This document shows, in pieces, positions 8,406 to 16,570 of a stretch of DNA of 64,000 bases (position 1 is its first letter; each line of letters starts with the position of its first letter). The position numbers were made by a program, and so were the translations under genes. The stretch comes from an uncultured Clostridia bacterium (lineage in GTDB: Bacteria; Bacillota; Clostridia; Oscillospirales; Ruminococcaceae), in the NCBI GenBank assembly GCA_948473085.1, contig CAOKWH010000005.1, positions 33,130 to 97,129 of the forward strand. The letters run 5' to 3'. The notes under the pieces are model-generated. The model searched no databases, was not told where the DNA came from, and saw only the letters and a list, made by a program, of their open reading frames with translations.

Positions 8406-9683
8406 TTACTTGATATACTCCATGCCGGCCATGTAGGGGCGCAGCGGCTCAGGAATGCGGATGGTGCCATCCTCCTGCAGGTTGTTCTCCAGGAAGGCGA
8501 TGAGCATTCTCGGAGGAGCAACAACTGTGTTGTTCAGGGTGTGGGCAAAGTAGTTGCCCTCCTTGCCCCGGATGCGGATGCCCAGGCGTCTGGCCTGCGC
8601 GTCGCCCAGGTTGGAGCAGCTGCCCACCTCAAAGTACTTTTTCTGGCGGGGGGACCAGGCCTCAACATCCAGGCTCTTCACCTTCAAGTCGGCCAGGTCG
8701 CCGGAGCAGCACTCCAGGGTGCGCACCGGAATATCCAGGGTGCGGAAGAAGTCCACTGTGTTGTTCCACAGCCGGTCGAACCACATGGGGCTCTCCTCCG
8801 GCTCGCATACAACCACCATCTCCTGCTTCTCAAACTGATGGATGCGGTAAACGCCCCGCTCCTCAATGCCGTGGGCGCCCACTTCCTTTCTAAAGCAGGG
8901 GGAGTAGCTGGTCAGGGCCTGGGGCAGGTCCTCCTTCTCCACAATCTGGTCGATGAACTTGCCAATCATCGAATGCTCCGAAGTACCGATGAGGTAGAGA
9001 TCCTCCCCCTCAATCTTGTACATCATGTTTTCCATCTCGGTAAAGCTCATAACACCGGTTACTACATTGCCCCGAATCATAAAGGGAGGGATGTAGTAGG
9101 TGAAGCCGCGGTCAATCATAAAGTCCCGGGCATAGGAGAGGATGGCCGAATGCAGCCGGGCAATATTGCCCTTGAGGTAGTAAAAACCGTTGCCGCTGGT
9201 GCGCCGGGCGCTCTCCAAGTCCACGCCGTCCAGCCGCTCCATAATATCAATGTGGTAGGGAATCTCCCAATCGGGCACTACCGGCTCGCCAAAGCGCTCC
9301 ACCTCCACATTTTCGCTGTCGTCCTTGCCGATGGGCACGCTGGGGTCGATCATCTGGGGGATCACCATCATGCGCTCCCGGATCTTCTTCTCCAGATCCT
9401 CCTCCAGGACTTCCAGCTCCTCCAGCTCCTTGCCCATCTGGGCGGCTCTGGCCTTTACCTCCTCGGCCTCGTCCTTCTTGCCCTGGGCCATCAGGCCGCC
9501 AATCTGCTTGGAAAGGGCGTTGCGCTCCCCCCGCAGGGTGTCTGCCCGGGTTTTGGCGTCCCGGAACTGCTGGTCAAGCTCCAGCACCTCGTCCACCAGC
9601 ACCAGTTTTTGGTCCTGGAACTTCTTCTTAATATTTTCCTTTACTGCGTCAGGGTTGGCCCTGACAAATCTAATGTCAAGCAT
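8406..9683 (-). CDS. serS: Seryl-tRNA synthetase
   Basis: The 425-residue class II synthetase charges tRNA-Ser. It starts MLDIRFVRANPD, has the long antiparallel coiled coil (about residues 30-110), then the catalytic core with TSYSPCFRKEVGAHG (motif 2 region), CSNLGDAQARR and the C-terminal NNTVVAPPRMLIAFLENNLQ. Length matches the family. I start at ATG 9683, which has GGAGG upstream; the frame continues upstream only through the T-box leader. Expression should be controlled by that T-box in response to uncharged tRNA-Ser. Confidence 0.97.
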   Translation of the reverse strand: MLDIRFVRANPDAVKENIKKKFQDQKLVLVDEVLELDQQFRDAKTRADTLRGERNALSKQIGGLMAQGKKDEAEEVKARAAQMGKELEELEVLEEDLEKKIRERMMVIPQMIDPSVPIGKDDSENVEVERFGEPVVPDWEIPYHIDIMERLDGVDLESARRTSGNGFYYLKGNIARLHSAILSYARDFMIDRGFTYYIPPFMIRGNVVTGVMSFTEMENMMYKIEGEDLYLIGTSEHSMIGKFIDQIVEKEDLPQALTSYSPCFRKEVGAHGIEERGVYRIHQFEKQEMVVVCEPEESPMWFDRLWNNTVDFFRTLDIPVRTLECCSGDLADLKVKSLDVEAWSPRQKKYFEVGSCSNLGDAQARRLGIRIRGKEGNYFAHTLNNTVVAPPRMLIAFLENNLQEDGTIRIPEPLRPYMAGMEYIK

Positions 9684-9725
9684 GTTTTTTCCTCCTTCAA
9701 ATTTTTGCTTGCCGGTGTGGGCACA

Positions 9726-10003
9726 GAGGAACAAAATAAAAAGCCCCTGCCGAACCCATACCAAAAATATGGGACGGAAGGAACCCGCGTTGCCACCCAA
9801 ATTGCCCGTCGGCACTGCCGCCGGGCCACTCAATGCTGTGCTGTAAAGGGCACCCCCTTCGGCTCATCGCCGAAAGCTCCGAGAGTGGAAAGGCCCGTCC
9901 CCCCACCGATTTTCACCAACCACCGGCTCTCTCTCGGGTTTCTGCGGCCGCAGCTCTCATCCCTGCTTACCATCTGTTTTGAAACAGCAGGTGCTGTTTC
10001 AAT
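9726..10003 (-). promoter_or_regulatory. T-box riboswitch of serS
   Basis: The minus-strand leader carries AGAGAGCCGGTGG of the Stem I region (around 9921-9935), a CGGC/GCCG stem III (9804-9826), and the T-box core AATTTGGGTGGCAACGCGGG (9784-9803). The TGGC in the core would pair with an NCCA end whose discriminator is G, as in tRNA-Ser. The competing terminator TCCCATA/TATGGG with a distal T run is at 9737-9776. I could not assign the specifier codon with certainty. Confidence 0.92.
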
Positions 10004-10009
10004 ATAACT

Positions 10010-10038
10010 ACTATAATCGTTTCGCCACCTAAAGTCAA
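10010..10038 (-). promoter_or_regulatory. Sigma-A promoter for the serS T-box transcript
   Basis: TTGACT (10038-10033) and TATAGT (10015-10010) are separated by 17 bases, just upstream of the T-box leader. Confidence 0.88.
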
Positions 10039-10061
10039 GAGGAATTTTTGTTTTTCTGTAA

Positions 10062-10095
10062 CAAAAATCCCCCCTGCACAAAAATGCAAGGGGGA
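10062..10095 (-). terminator. Terminator after the FMN-binding lipoprotein gene
   Basis: Minus-strand arms CCCCCTTGCA and TGCAGGGGGG precede ATTTTTGTT. Confidence 0.8.
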
Positions 10096-10131
10096 ACAGT
10101 TTATCCTACCGCCCAAAACCCTTTGGTATCC

Positions 10132-10575
10132 TTAATTACCGGTATCCACTATGGCAATGCTGGAATCCCCCAGGCGGGCCTGCTCCAGCACGGCCTGGGC
10201 CAGCACCTGGAACGACCCATGGGAGGAACTGGCCCCGGCAATGGCCTCAATCCCGCCCTGGCCCTGGCTTTCCAGCAGCTGGTTGGCATAGTTGCGGGTG
10301 TACTCGTTGGGGTAGGTGCCGTTGATATGCAGCATGTTTTGCATATAGGCGTTATCCCAGCTTTTGATAAAGCCGCTGGCATTTTCGGCATTGTATTCCA
10401 CCGAAATGATAGTTCCACCCTTTACCAGTATGGTAATATATTCCTTCCAGCCGTGGCTGAACTCAGCCGCCTGGGCGGTATAATATCCGTCCTGAAGCCC
10501 GGTTTGCGCACTGCAGGCTGTCAGCAGCGACACACCCAGCAACAGGCTTAAAAGCAAGGTAAACAGTCGTTTCAT
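10132..10575 (-). CDS. FMN-binding-domain lipoprotein (COG4939-like)
   Basis: The 147-residue protein has a lipoprotein signal peptide ending SLLTAC, then DGYYTAQAAEFSHGW and GGTIISVEYNAENASG, and near the end EAIAGASSSHGSF. This order matches FMN_bind-type extracellular lipoproteins, where the GA(T/S) segment near the C-terminus is the site at which ApbE-type enzymes attach FMN. Here the Thr is replaced by Ser, so covalent flavinylation is plausible but not certain. Its ATG overlaps the stop of the upstream chemoreceptor gene by four bases (ATGA), so the two are translationally coupled. No apbE gene is in the window. Confidence 0.82.
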   Translation of the reverse strand: MKRLFTLLLSLLLGVSLLTACSAQTGLQDGYYTAQAAEFSHGWKEYITILVKGGTIISVEYNAENASGFIKSWDNAYMQNMLHINGTYPNEYTRNYANQLLESQGQGGIEAIAGASSSHGSFQVLAQAVLEQARLGDSSIAIVDTGN

Positions 10576-12557
10576 CTGCCGCCATTCTCCTTTAAAATAA
10601 ATTTATCCACCCGGAGCTGAAGCGCCTCAGCCTCGGTTGCCAGCGAACCGCTGGACAGCTCGGTGGCCTCTGCGTTTTGCAGGTTGCGGTCCGCAATGGC
10701 GGAAATGGTATCAATACGCTCCTCCATAACAGCCAGCGCCATCTCCTGGCCCTGCACTGCCACCACCAGCTGATCCGAAATAGCGTTAATTTGGGCCGAA
10801 ACATCCGAGATAGCCCGGAGCGAACCGGCCGTATCGGCTGTCAGCTCCACCCCGGTTTGGATGATGGTTTTGGTGTTGTTGGCCATCACTGTGGCGCTCT
10901 TCGCCGCCTCGGCGCTCTTGGCGGCCAGCTGCTTGACTTCATTGGCCACCACAGCAAAGCCCTTGCCTGCCGCACCGGCGTGGGCCGCCTCCACCGAGGC
11001 GTTAATAGCCAAGATATTGGTCTGGAATGCAATATCCTCAATATCCTTTGCAATTTTTGTTATCTGCTGGGCATAGCTGCTGATATTGTCCATAGCGGTG
11101 GACAGTTCGGCCATCTGCTCGTTGGCGCTTTGGATGCGTTTGGTAATCTCCACCGTCTGGGAGCGGGTCTGGTCACTGCTCTCGGTGACATCGGCCAGCC
11201 GTTCCTTCACATTGGCCACTTCCTGCACCAGCTCCTCGGCAGACTGGTTCTGCTCCATCGACGCCTGGTGCAGCTGGGCCGACTGGCTATTCAGCTGCCC
11301 CGCCGTTTCAGCCAGCCGATCGGCGGCGGACCGGAAGCCCAGGATGGTTTCGTTCAGCGATTCGGTGATGGTCTGCAAACTACCCTGGATCAGGACAAAA
11401 TCGCCCTTATAGCCCACCCGTGGCCCGGTACGCAGGTCGCCGGCGGCAACCTGTGTCAGCACCTGCTGTATATCGGATATGTAGCGGTTTACGCTTTCCA
11501 CTGTGTCGCCCAGCGTCTTGGTCATCAGTTCCAGTTCGTCCCCGGTACGCACCGGGAGAATCTCGGTGTGCAGGTCGCCCCCCGCCAGGGCTACCATCCG
11601 GTCGGTTACCTGCTGGACCGGGCGGGAGATGGAGCGGGAGAGCCGCAGCACCAGCAGAATGGAAATGCCAAAGCCCGCTAAGGCAGCCAAAACCGACACC
11701 ATCATGGCGCTGCCAATAAAGTGGCTGTAGTCCGACTTGGGAATTTGGATAACCAGCGACCACTGGGTGCCCCGGATGGGGGAGAATGCCACCAGCATCT
11801 GTTCCCCGGCTATGGGCAGCTCGATGGCTCCGGTTTCGCCGGTAGTTACCCGGGCCTCGGCATCGGCGTTGCCGTCGCTGAGCTGCGCCAGGGTGCTCCG
11901 GTTGAGCACCAGCGCCTGCTCCGGATGGCCGGTGACAAGGCCCTCCCGGTTGACCATGTAGGCTGTGCCGGTTCTGCCGATGTTAATACTGCTGATTACA
12001 TCGTTAAGCGTATCATATTTATAGACACTCACCACATACTGGGCGGTCTGGCCATCCGCCTTCACCGGCATGCCCATGGTAATGCCCAGCTTACCCTGGT
12101 AGGTGGTGGTGGAGTCGGTTGTTAAATTATCTGTTTCCCGCAAAAGGCTCAAAAACTCGCCTTCCAGGCGTGCCGGCGCACCATCCAGCCCTTGTATCAG
12201 CTGTCCATCCAGGCTGTACAGGGCGATGGAGTACAGTTCATAAATCTCTGCCGCTTCCTCCAGCACGGCAGCGCGGTTTTCCGGCACATCCGCCTGCAAT
12301 CTGGGGTCGTCCGCAATGGCCATCATCCGGTCGGCCAGCATGTGGATATTGGCCTCCACCGTCTTGGCAGACTGCCGGGCCATTGGCTGCAGGCTGTCCA
12401 GCAAAATGCTGTTCGCAAGCGATTGCATGGATAGCGCCATAATAACGCAGCATGTCACCACCAATATCAGGATATTCAGCGTGGTGCTCCTTAGTATCCG
12501 TCCATTCAGGCTCCGTTTCATACCCCGGGCGCCGTTGGGGCCTGCTTGCTGTTCCAT
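10572..12557 (-). CDS. Methyl-accepting chemotaxis protein with dCache sensor
   Basis: The protein is about 661 residues from ATG 12557; GTG 12560 or an internal Met are other possible starts. A first membrane span (about residues 28-48) is followed by a ~240-residue extracytoplasmic dCache domain (IGRTGTAYMVNREGLVTGHPE is typical), a second span (about 292-312), a HAMP domain, and a signalling domain with the hairpin tip [23 protein letters not shown]. It should signal to CheA/CheW, none of which are in the window. The next gene, an FMN-binding lipoprotein, overlaps its stop, which suggests a shared role outside the membrane. Confidence 0.93.
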   Translation of the reverse strand: MEQQAGPNGARGMKRSLNGRILRSTTLNILILVVTCCVIMALSMQSLANSILLDSLQPMARQSAKTVEANIHMLADRMMAIADDPRLQADVPENRAAVLEEAAEIYELYSIALYSLDGQLIQGLDGAPARLEGEFLSLLRETDNLTTDSTTTYQGKLGITMGMPVKADGQTAQYVVSVYKYDTLNDVISSINIGRTGTAYMVNREGLVTGHPEQALVLNRSTLAQLSDGNADAEARVTTGETGAIELPIAGEQMLVAFSPIRGTQWSLVIQIPKSDYSHFIGSAMMVSVLAALAGFGISILLVLRLSRSISRPVQQVTDRMVALAGGDLHTEILPVRTGDELELMTKTLGDTVESVNRYISDIQQVLTQVAAGDLRTGPRVGYKGDFVLIQGSLQTITESLNETILGFRSAADRLAETAGQLNSQSAQLHQASMEQNQSAEELVQEVANVKERLADVTESSDQTRSQTVEITKRIQSANEQMAELSTAMDNISSYAQQITKIAKDIEDIAFQTNILAINASVEAAHAGAAGKGFAVVANEVKQLAAKSAEAAKSATVMANNTKTIIQTGVELTADTAGSLRAISDVSAQINAISDQLVVAVQGQEMALAVMEERIDTISAIADRNLQNAEATELSSGSLATEAEALQLRVDKFILKENGGR

Positions 12558-13070
12558 CACAATTCCCACCGCTCCTTTTTTGGAATTTTTGTTGCTATGC
12601 AAAACAAAAGCCACTCGCTTGCGCTCCGGCCAGGCGCCCTCAGCGCCCTTTGCCGGACTGTAAACGATAGACTTTTTCGGGAATTAGTATACCATATCCT
12701 GCCTGTAAAGGGAAGTGTTTTTGTCATGTTTTCTCCCCTTCCCCCCAGCTTTTGCTGCCGGCCGCCAGTGGAGTAAAAAAGAAGTTGCAGGGGGAAATCC
12801 GCCGCCTTTCATCTCAGCTTTTCCCGGATAGGGAAAAGTTTTTCACACTTTCCACAGACTTGTCCACCATTTTCTGTGGAAAACTCGGTTGAAAGTGTGG
12901 AAAACTCCCGGTTTTCCACCCCAAAACGGCCGTATAAACCCAAAAGGAACGGTTTAAAACCCTACCAAGAGTTGGTTAAATATTCTGTCGGTTTTTCCCC
13001 CTTTTTTAGGGCCTTTGCCAGGCAAAGGGGGAAAATTTGCAGGAAATTACCGCCACACTGTCGAAAAAGC
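12558..13070. other. Intergenic region with DnaA-box-like cluster
   Basis: About 510 bases lie between the chemoreceptor start and the flippase terminator. The left third has nothing I recognise beyond a probable promoter area. The middle holds the box cluster listed separately. The right part is GC-poor with T runs (around 12972-13010) but I see no gene. Confidence 0.6.
12848..12920. repeat. Cluster of five DnaA-box-like 9-mers
   Basis: In 73 bases there are CTTTCCACA (12848-12856), TTGTCCACC (12860-12868), TGTGGAAAA twice on the other strand (12875-12883 and 12896-12904) and TTTTCCACC (12912-12920). The best differ by one base from the DnaA consensus TTATCCACA. CCACAGA and TCTGTGG form an inverted pair around the centre. 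Confidence 0.6.
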
Positions 13071-13102
13071 AAAAAAACAGGCCCCTGCAGTGCAGGAGCC
13101 TG
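13071..13102 (-). terminator. Terminator of the flippase-like gene
   Basis: Minus-strand CAGGCTCCTGCA and TGCAGGGGCCTG arms are followed by seven T residues. Confidence 0.88.
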
Positions 13103-13110
13103 AGCTGTTT

Positions 13111-14244
13111 TTATTCTGTCTGTTGGCAGGGCAGTGTTCTTCCGGCCAGATGCCGGGCAAAGTAGACCCCCACCACAATGGGCAGATAGAAGGTGAACAT
13201 CCGCCAGAGCAGAATAGCCACGCTGACACTGCCCGAGCTTTTAAAGAACATCTGGAAGAACATATAGAAGCTCCCCTCCGCCCCGCCGGACGCCCCAGGC
13301 AGCGGCACAAAGGAGGAGATCATCAGGATAAAGGCGGCTGCCGCCACCACCTCCGCTATCTGCAAACGGGGAATGCCCAGGGCCATCAGCACACAGTAGG
13401 GTACCAGGAAAAAGGCGGTGAGCTGCAAAACGGTCATACCCGCCATGGCCAGCATCAGCCGGCCCTCCCGGCGCAGCTGGGTAAAGCCCTGGTGGAAGGC
13501 GGCAATTTCCCGGTCGATGTTCGCATCGGCGGCCTCCGGGTCGGCAACCACCCGCAGGCGGCCCAAAATGGCTGTGCAGCTGTGAAAAAAGCTGCCGGTA
13601 ATCCGGGGGAAGAACCCCACGCAGAACAGCACTGCCACCACAGCGGTGTTGACAACAAAGCCGATGAGCGCCAGCCGGGAGAAACCGGAGATATTGCGGG
13701 TAAAGCTCCTGTATGCAAAGGTGAGCACCGCCCCGGAGTAGAACGCCAGCACCGTCTGGTACACAATAAACTTGGCCAGCAGCACCGAGCTGGCCTTGCC
13801 CACCGGCATACCCCGGCGCACCATGTAATAGGCCTGTACCGGCTGGCCGCCGCTGGCAAACGGGGTGATGCAGTTAAACAGCTGCCCAATCATCGAGGTT
13901 ATTACCGAGGTTTGCACCCGCTGCTTCTCCCAGGCCTTGCAGGCCGCCAGGTGCAGGCAGGCGCTCTCCAAGGCCCAGTAGCACAGCATACAGCCCACCC
14001 CGGCCAGCAGCCAGACCTTGTCCGCGCCGGCCAGAGAGCGGAAGATAACCTCCGGGCCATCGGCCAACAGCGCCGCGCCGATACTGCCCACCGCCACCAG
14101 GATGATAACTCCGATACTCCACTTATTGCTTCCGGCCTCTTTGGGCGGCATCACCGCTGGAGAGGGCACCGACCCGTCCGGTTGGGAACAGGGGTTTTGC
14201 AAGGCGCCGTTTGATTTTTTGGGGTCGTTTGGATAGGATGTCAT
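13111..14244 (-). CDS. Lysylphosphatidylglycerol-synthase/flippase-like membrane protein
   Basis: The 377-residue protein has about eight spans in the pattern of the UPF0104 / LPG_synthase_TM family (AglD2- and MprF-flippase-like), including PFASGGQPVQAYYMVRRGMPVGKA and the late SFVPLPGASGGAEGSFYMF motif typical of the family. I start at ATG 14244, which has GGAGGAG eight bases upstream. This start lies 122 bases inside the upstream glycosyltransferase gene, so the two are read in different frames over that stretch. The pairing with a glycosyltransferase suggests transport or elaboration of a membrane glycolipid. Confidence 0.85.
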   Translation of the reverse strand: MTSYPNDPKKSNGALQNPCSQPDGSVPSPAVMPPKEAGSNKWSIGVIILVAVGSIGAALLADGPEVIFRSLAGADKVWLLAGVGCMLCYWALESACLHLAACKAWEKQRVQTSVITSMIGQLFNCITPFASGGQPVQAYYMVRRGMPVGKASSVLLAKFIVYQTVLAFYSGAVLTFAYRSFTRNISGFSRLALIGFVVNTAVVAVLFCVGFFPRITGSFFHSCTAILGRLRVVADPEAADANIDREIAAFHQGFTQLRREGRLMLAMAGMTVLQLTAFFLVPYCVLMALGIPRLQIAEVVAAAAFILMISSFVPLPGASGGAEGSFYMFFQMFFKSSGSVSVAILLWRMFTFYLPIVVGVYFARHLAGRTLPCQQTE

Positions 14245-15247
14245 GATAAAAACTCCTCCACATCTTTGCCACATTTTCCCGGCTGTAAAAGGCATGGCCT
14301 TGGGCAGAGCGCTCCCGGGCAGCAGCATAATAGTCCGGCTCGGTACACAGCCGGCGAATCTCCTGTTCAAAGCCCGCCACATCCTCCGCCCGGAGATAGA
14401 AATCGAACAGGATGTCGTGATAAATATCCAAATCCCGCAATAGGATGGGGGTGTGGCAGTTCATGGATTCCAGTATGGTCATGGGAAACAGTTCCTCAAA
14501 GGAGGGGAGCAGCATCAGGTCGGTGAGGTTGTACAGCTCGTTCATCCGTTCCCGGTCAATCAGGCCCAGCAGCTTAAAGTTTTCCGGCGGGTTCTCCAAA
14601 ATGCGCTTAATCTCGTCGTGCCCATCCGAAATCAGGCCGAAGGCAAAGCTGCCCGCCCACAAAAAGGTGACCTCCGGCATCCGCCGGGCCAGCTCGATAT
14701 AGTCAAAAAAGCCCTTGCGCTTTTGCAGCTGGCCGGCGCAGAACACAATAAAGGCGTCCTCCCGCACCCCGTACTTGGCCCGCAGTGCCGCCTTTTCCTC
14801 CTGGGGCAGGGGGTAAAACTTCTCCTCTGAAACAAAGTTTGGGATGTAGGTTACTTTGCCAGGGTCCACGCCGTACTTGGCCAGCTCCCCAATAAAATAG
14901 GGGTTCACAGTTACCAGGTAGTCCATACTCTTATAAAAATGGATGACATATTTATAGAACACATCCCGGATGTTATCCGGCAGTTTCAAGCTGTTTTCCA
15001 GCGTTTCCGGCAAAAAGTGCACATACCCCACCGAAACACAGCGCCCCCGGGCAAGGCCCTGCAGCAGATAAAATTCCGGGTTGATAGTGTGGTAGTGCAT
15101 AATATCGCAGATGGCGTGCCGGTTTTCATGGCAGATAAATTCGTCTGCCAGTTCGGTTTTTACCAGTTCCACCTGTTCAATATAGGCGGAAAGCACCCCC
15201 TGCCCCTTGACACTGTCGGCATGGGAGAGCATATTGATGGTATACAT
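14123..15247 (-). CDS. GT4-type glycosyltransferase, probably glycolipid synthesis
   Basis: The 374-residue enzyme begins MYTINMLSHADSVKGQGV, a start shared with LafB-like glycolipid glycosyltransferases of Gram-positive bacteria that add the second sugar to glucosyl-diacylglycerol. The C-terminal GT-B half shows VFCAGQLQKRKGF, the sugar-nucleotide site DLMLLPSFEELFPMTILESM, and a terminal helix. About 40 C-terminal residues are encoded in the overlap with the flippase-like gene, and this basic tail may not be conserved. Lipid acceptor and sugar donor are inferred from family and neighbour only. Confidence 0.85.
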   Translation of the reverse strand: MYTINMLSHADSVKGQGVLSAYIEQVELVKTELADEFICHENRHAICDIMHYHTINPEFYLLQGLARGRCVSVGYVHFLPETLENSLKLPDNIRDVFYKYVIHFYKSMDYLVTVNPYFIGELAKYGVDPGKVTYIPNFVSEEKFYPLPQEEKAALRAKYGVREDAFIVFCAGQLQKRKGFFDYIELARRMPEVTFLWAGSFAFGLISDGHDEIKRILENPPENFKLLGLIDRERMNELYNLTDLMLLPSFEELFPMTILESMNCHTPILLRDLDIYHDILFDFYLRAEDVAGFEQEIRRLCTEPDYYAAARERSAQGHAFYSRENVAKMWRSFYHDILSKRPQKIKRRLAKPLFPTGRVGALSSGDAAQRGRKQ

Positions 15248-15304
15248 GGGTTTTTTCCACTCCTCTGTAGCCTATAACTGTACTGCTCCGACTAATACAG
15301 CTAC

Positions 15305-15333
15305 ATTATATCGAATTATACCGCATAATACAA
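15305..15333 (-). promoter_or_regulatory. Promoter of the glycosyltransferase operon
   Basis: TTGTAT (15333-15328), 17 bases, TATAAT (15310-15305). A second TATAAT lies inside the spacer. Confidence 0.7.
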
Positions 15334-15443
15334 GCGATATTCATAAAAATTACGCATTTGGTAACATAAAAATAAAATATAGCGTGTTTTGGGGCAGTTT
15401 TCCCGCCTTTGCCAGGAAAATTTTAAGATTTTGCTAAAACTGC

Positions 15444-15472
15444 TTGACTTGTCGGGCCGGATGTGCTATTAT
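15444..15472 (+). promoter_or_regulatory. Promoter of tRNA-Arg
   Basis: TTGACT (15444-15449), 17 bases, TATTAT (15467-15472), ending 23 bases before the mature tRNA. Confidence 0.85.
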
Positions 15473-15495
15473 TATCTGGCCGTAAAGAATATTGT

Positions 15496-15572
15496 GCGCC
15501 AGTAGCTCAGCTGGATAGAGTGACTGGCTACGAACCAGTAGGTCAGGGGTTCGAGTCCCTTCTGGCGCACCA
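15496..15572 (+). tRNA. tRNA-Arg (anticodon ACG)
   Basis: The 77-base cloverleaf has acceptor arms GCGCCAG and CTGGCGC, anticodon arm CTGGC/ACCAG-type with loop CTACGAA giving anticodon ACG, T arm with GGTTCGAGTCC, and an encoded CCA. ACG is normally edited to ICG. Confidence 0.97.
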
Positions 15573-15590
15573 AGCCAATATAATCCGAGC

Positions 15591-15629
15591 CTATTTCCAA
15601 TCGCGGAGATGGGCTCGGATTATTTTTTA
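15591..15629 (+). terminator. Terminator of tRNA-Arg
   Basis: AATCCGAGCC and GGGCTCGGATT arms are followed by a T run. Confidence 0.88.
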
Positions 15630-15644
15630 ACTCCCTTTTCGGAA
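15629..15644 (+). repeat. Left copy of a 16-bp inverted repeat
   Basis: AACTCCCTTTTCGGAA is the exact reverse complement of 16384-16399. The two copies bracket the AT-rich gene at 15744. Confidence 0.8.
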
Positions 15645-15743
15645 TTGTGTACCCAGATAATATGAGCCTATAAATATACATTACGGGTGACAGGCAAATA
15701 TTTTGTATTCAAATATTAAATCAGGTTTTGGGGAGGTGTGACC

Positions 15744-16295
15744 ATGATTTTACAAAATGAAATATGTCACATTGAAATCAATATTGACGAAACATATACC
15801 GTTGACTCGGTAGATAATCGCCATTACGATGTAACATTGAATCCAGAACATTATCGGCACAACGATTTGTCAAAAACACTGTCAATTCATATTGGCTTAT
15901 ATGCAAGAGAATTTCAAGTAGCGCTGATTGGACCGTATCATTCATATGATTTGGATTGTGCCGTTCTGCAAGATGACATTCTTACAGTTCTACAAGACAA
16001 CATGATAACGCAGATAAAGATTACCGATGCCTATATAATTCGCCATGTTGTGCTGGACTGTTTGGGTTGTAACTTTGCAATTTATAAAGTTGAAAAGGGA
16101 TATGTTATCTATGGAGAAATTGAAATAATGATGTTGGACTTGGATTTTAAGAAACAATGGTCATTTTCTGGAAAAGATATATTTGTTTCTATTTCAAACA
16201 GAGAACCATTTACAATACGTGAAAACTTGATTTGCCTGTACGATTTTGAGAATAACTACTATGAAATAGATTTTAATGGAAAGCAGATCATATAG
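15744..16295 (+). CDS. Hypothetical AT-rich orphan protein
   Basis: The 183-residue acidic protein is predicted to be mostly beta-strand and soluble. It has no signal peptide. The C-terminal part reads WSFSGKDIFVSISNREPF and later LYDFENNYYEIDFNG, a pattern I recall from uncharacterised proteins of Firmicutes that often sit alone in variable regions. GGAGG lies seven bases before ATG 15744. Base composition is far more AT-rich than the surroundings. It lies directly after a tRNA gene and inside a 16-bp inverted repeat, so transfer is likely. An immunity-type role is only a guess from the fold impression. Confidence 0.7.
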   Translation: MILQNEICHIEINIDETYTVDSVDNRHYDVTLNPEHYRHNDLSKTLSIHIGLYAREFQVALIGPYHSYDLDCAVLQDDILTVLQDNMITQIKITDAYIIRHVVLDCLGCNFAIYKVEKGYVIYGEIEIMMLDLDFKKQWSFSGKDIFVSISNREPFTIRENLICLYDFENNYYEIDFNGKQII

Positions 16296-16383
16296 CTTCC
16301 GTGAGTTGTTAAGCGGATGCAAAAGCAGTAATTATATGCACGAATTTGTATTATATTTCAAGCTTTGTGCAGTAGGAACACTT

Positions 16384-16399
16384 TTCCGAAAAGGGAGTT
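16384..16399 (-). repeat. Right copy of the 16-bp inverted repeat
   Basis: TTCCGAAAAGGGAGTT, reverse complement of 15629-15644. It is followed by a T run and TTAACC, and the left copy is preceded by a T run and TTAA. Confidence 0.8.
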
Positions 16400-16531
16400 T
16401 TTTTAACCATGATAAAGCCTCCTATCTTCGCAACGGGGTAGTGCAAGGCCACCCTTTCCCCGGAAGATCCAGTACCCCCGGTGCGGCGGGAGGCGAAAAA
16501 TGTCCCCTTTATGGCCACAGGCTTTTTTGAA

Positions 16532-16558
16532 CCACTCGCTGGGCGAGTGGTTTTCTGT
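16532..16558 (+). terminator. Hairpin with T run
   Basis: CCACTCGC and GCGAGTGG arms followed by TTTT. No clear upstream gene on this strand other than the orphan protein. Confidence 0.6.
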
Positions 16559-16570
16559 ATACAAACAAAC

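Noticed and set aside
9684..9833. N-terminal extension of serS back to 9833
   Set aside because: The extra codons translate the T-box core and terminator; the real start at 9683 has a ribosome site and matches the family.
8541..10007. 488-codon plus-strand frame opposite serS and its T-box
   Set aside because: It runs through a tRNA synthetase and a structured leader, so it cannot be a conserved gene.
12876..13103. 75-codon frame beginning MENSVESVENSRFSTP
   Set aside because: The sequence is a translation of the DnaA-box-like repeats and runs into the flippase terminator; there is no ribosome site.
15496..15572. tRNA-Arg as an attachment site with a duplicated 3' end downstream
   Set aside because: I looked for a second copy of the tRNA 3' end in the following few kilobases and found none; the only boundary signal is the 16-bp inverted repeat.
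15472..15681. Minus-strand frame with KGLEPLTYWFVA-type sequence
   Set aside because: This is the familiar false protein from the antisense of a tRNA gene (tRNA-Arg here).
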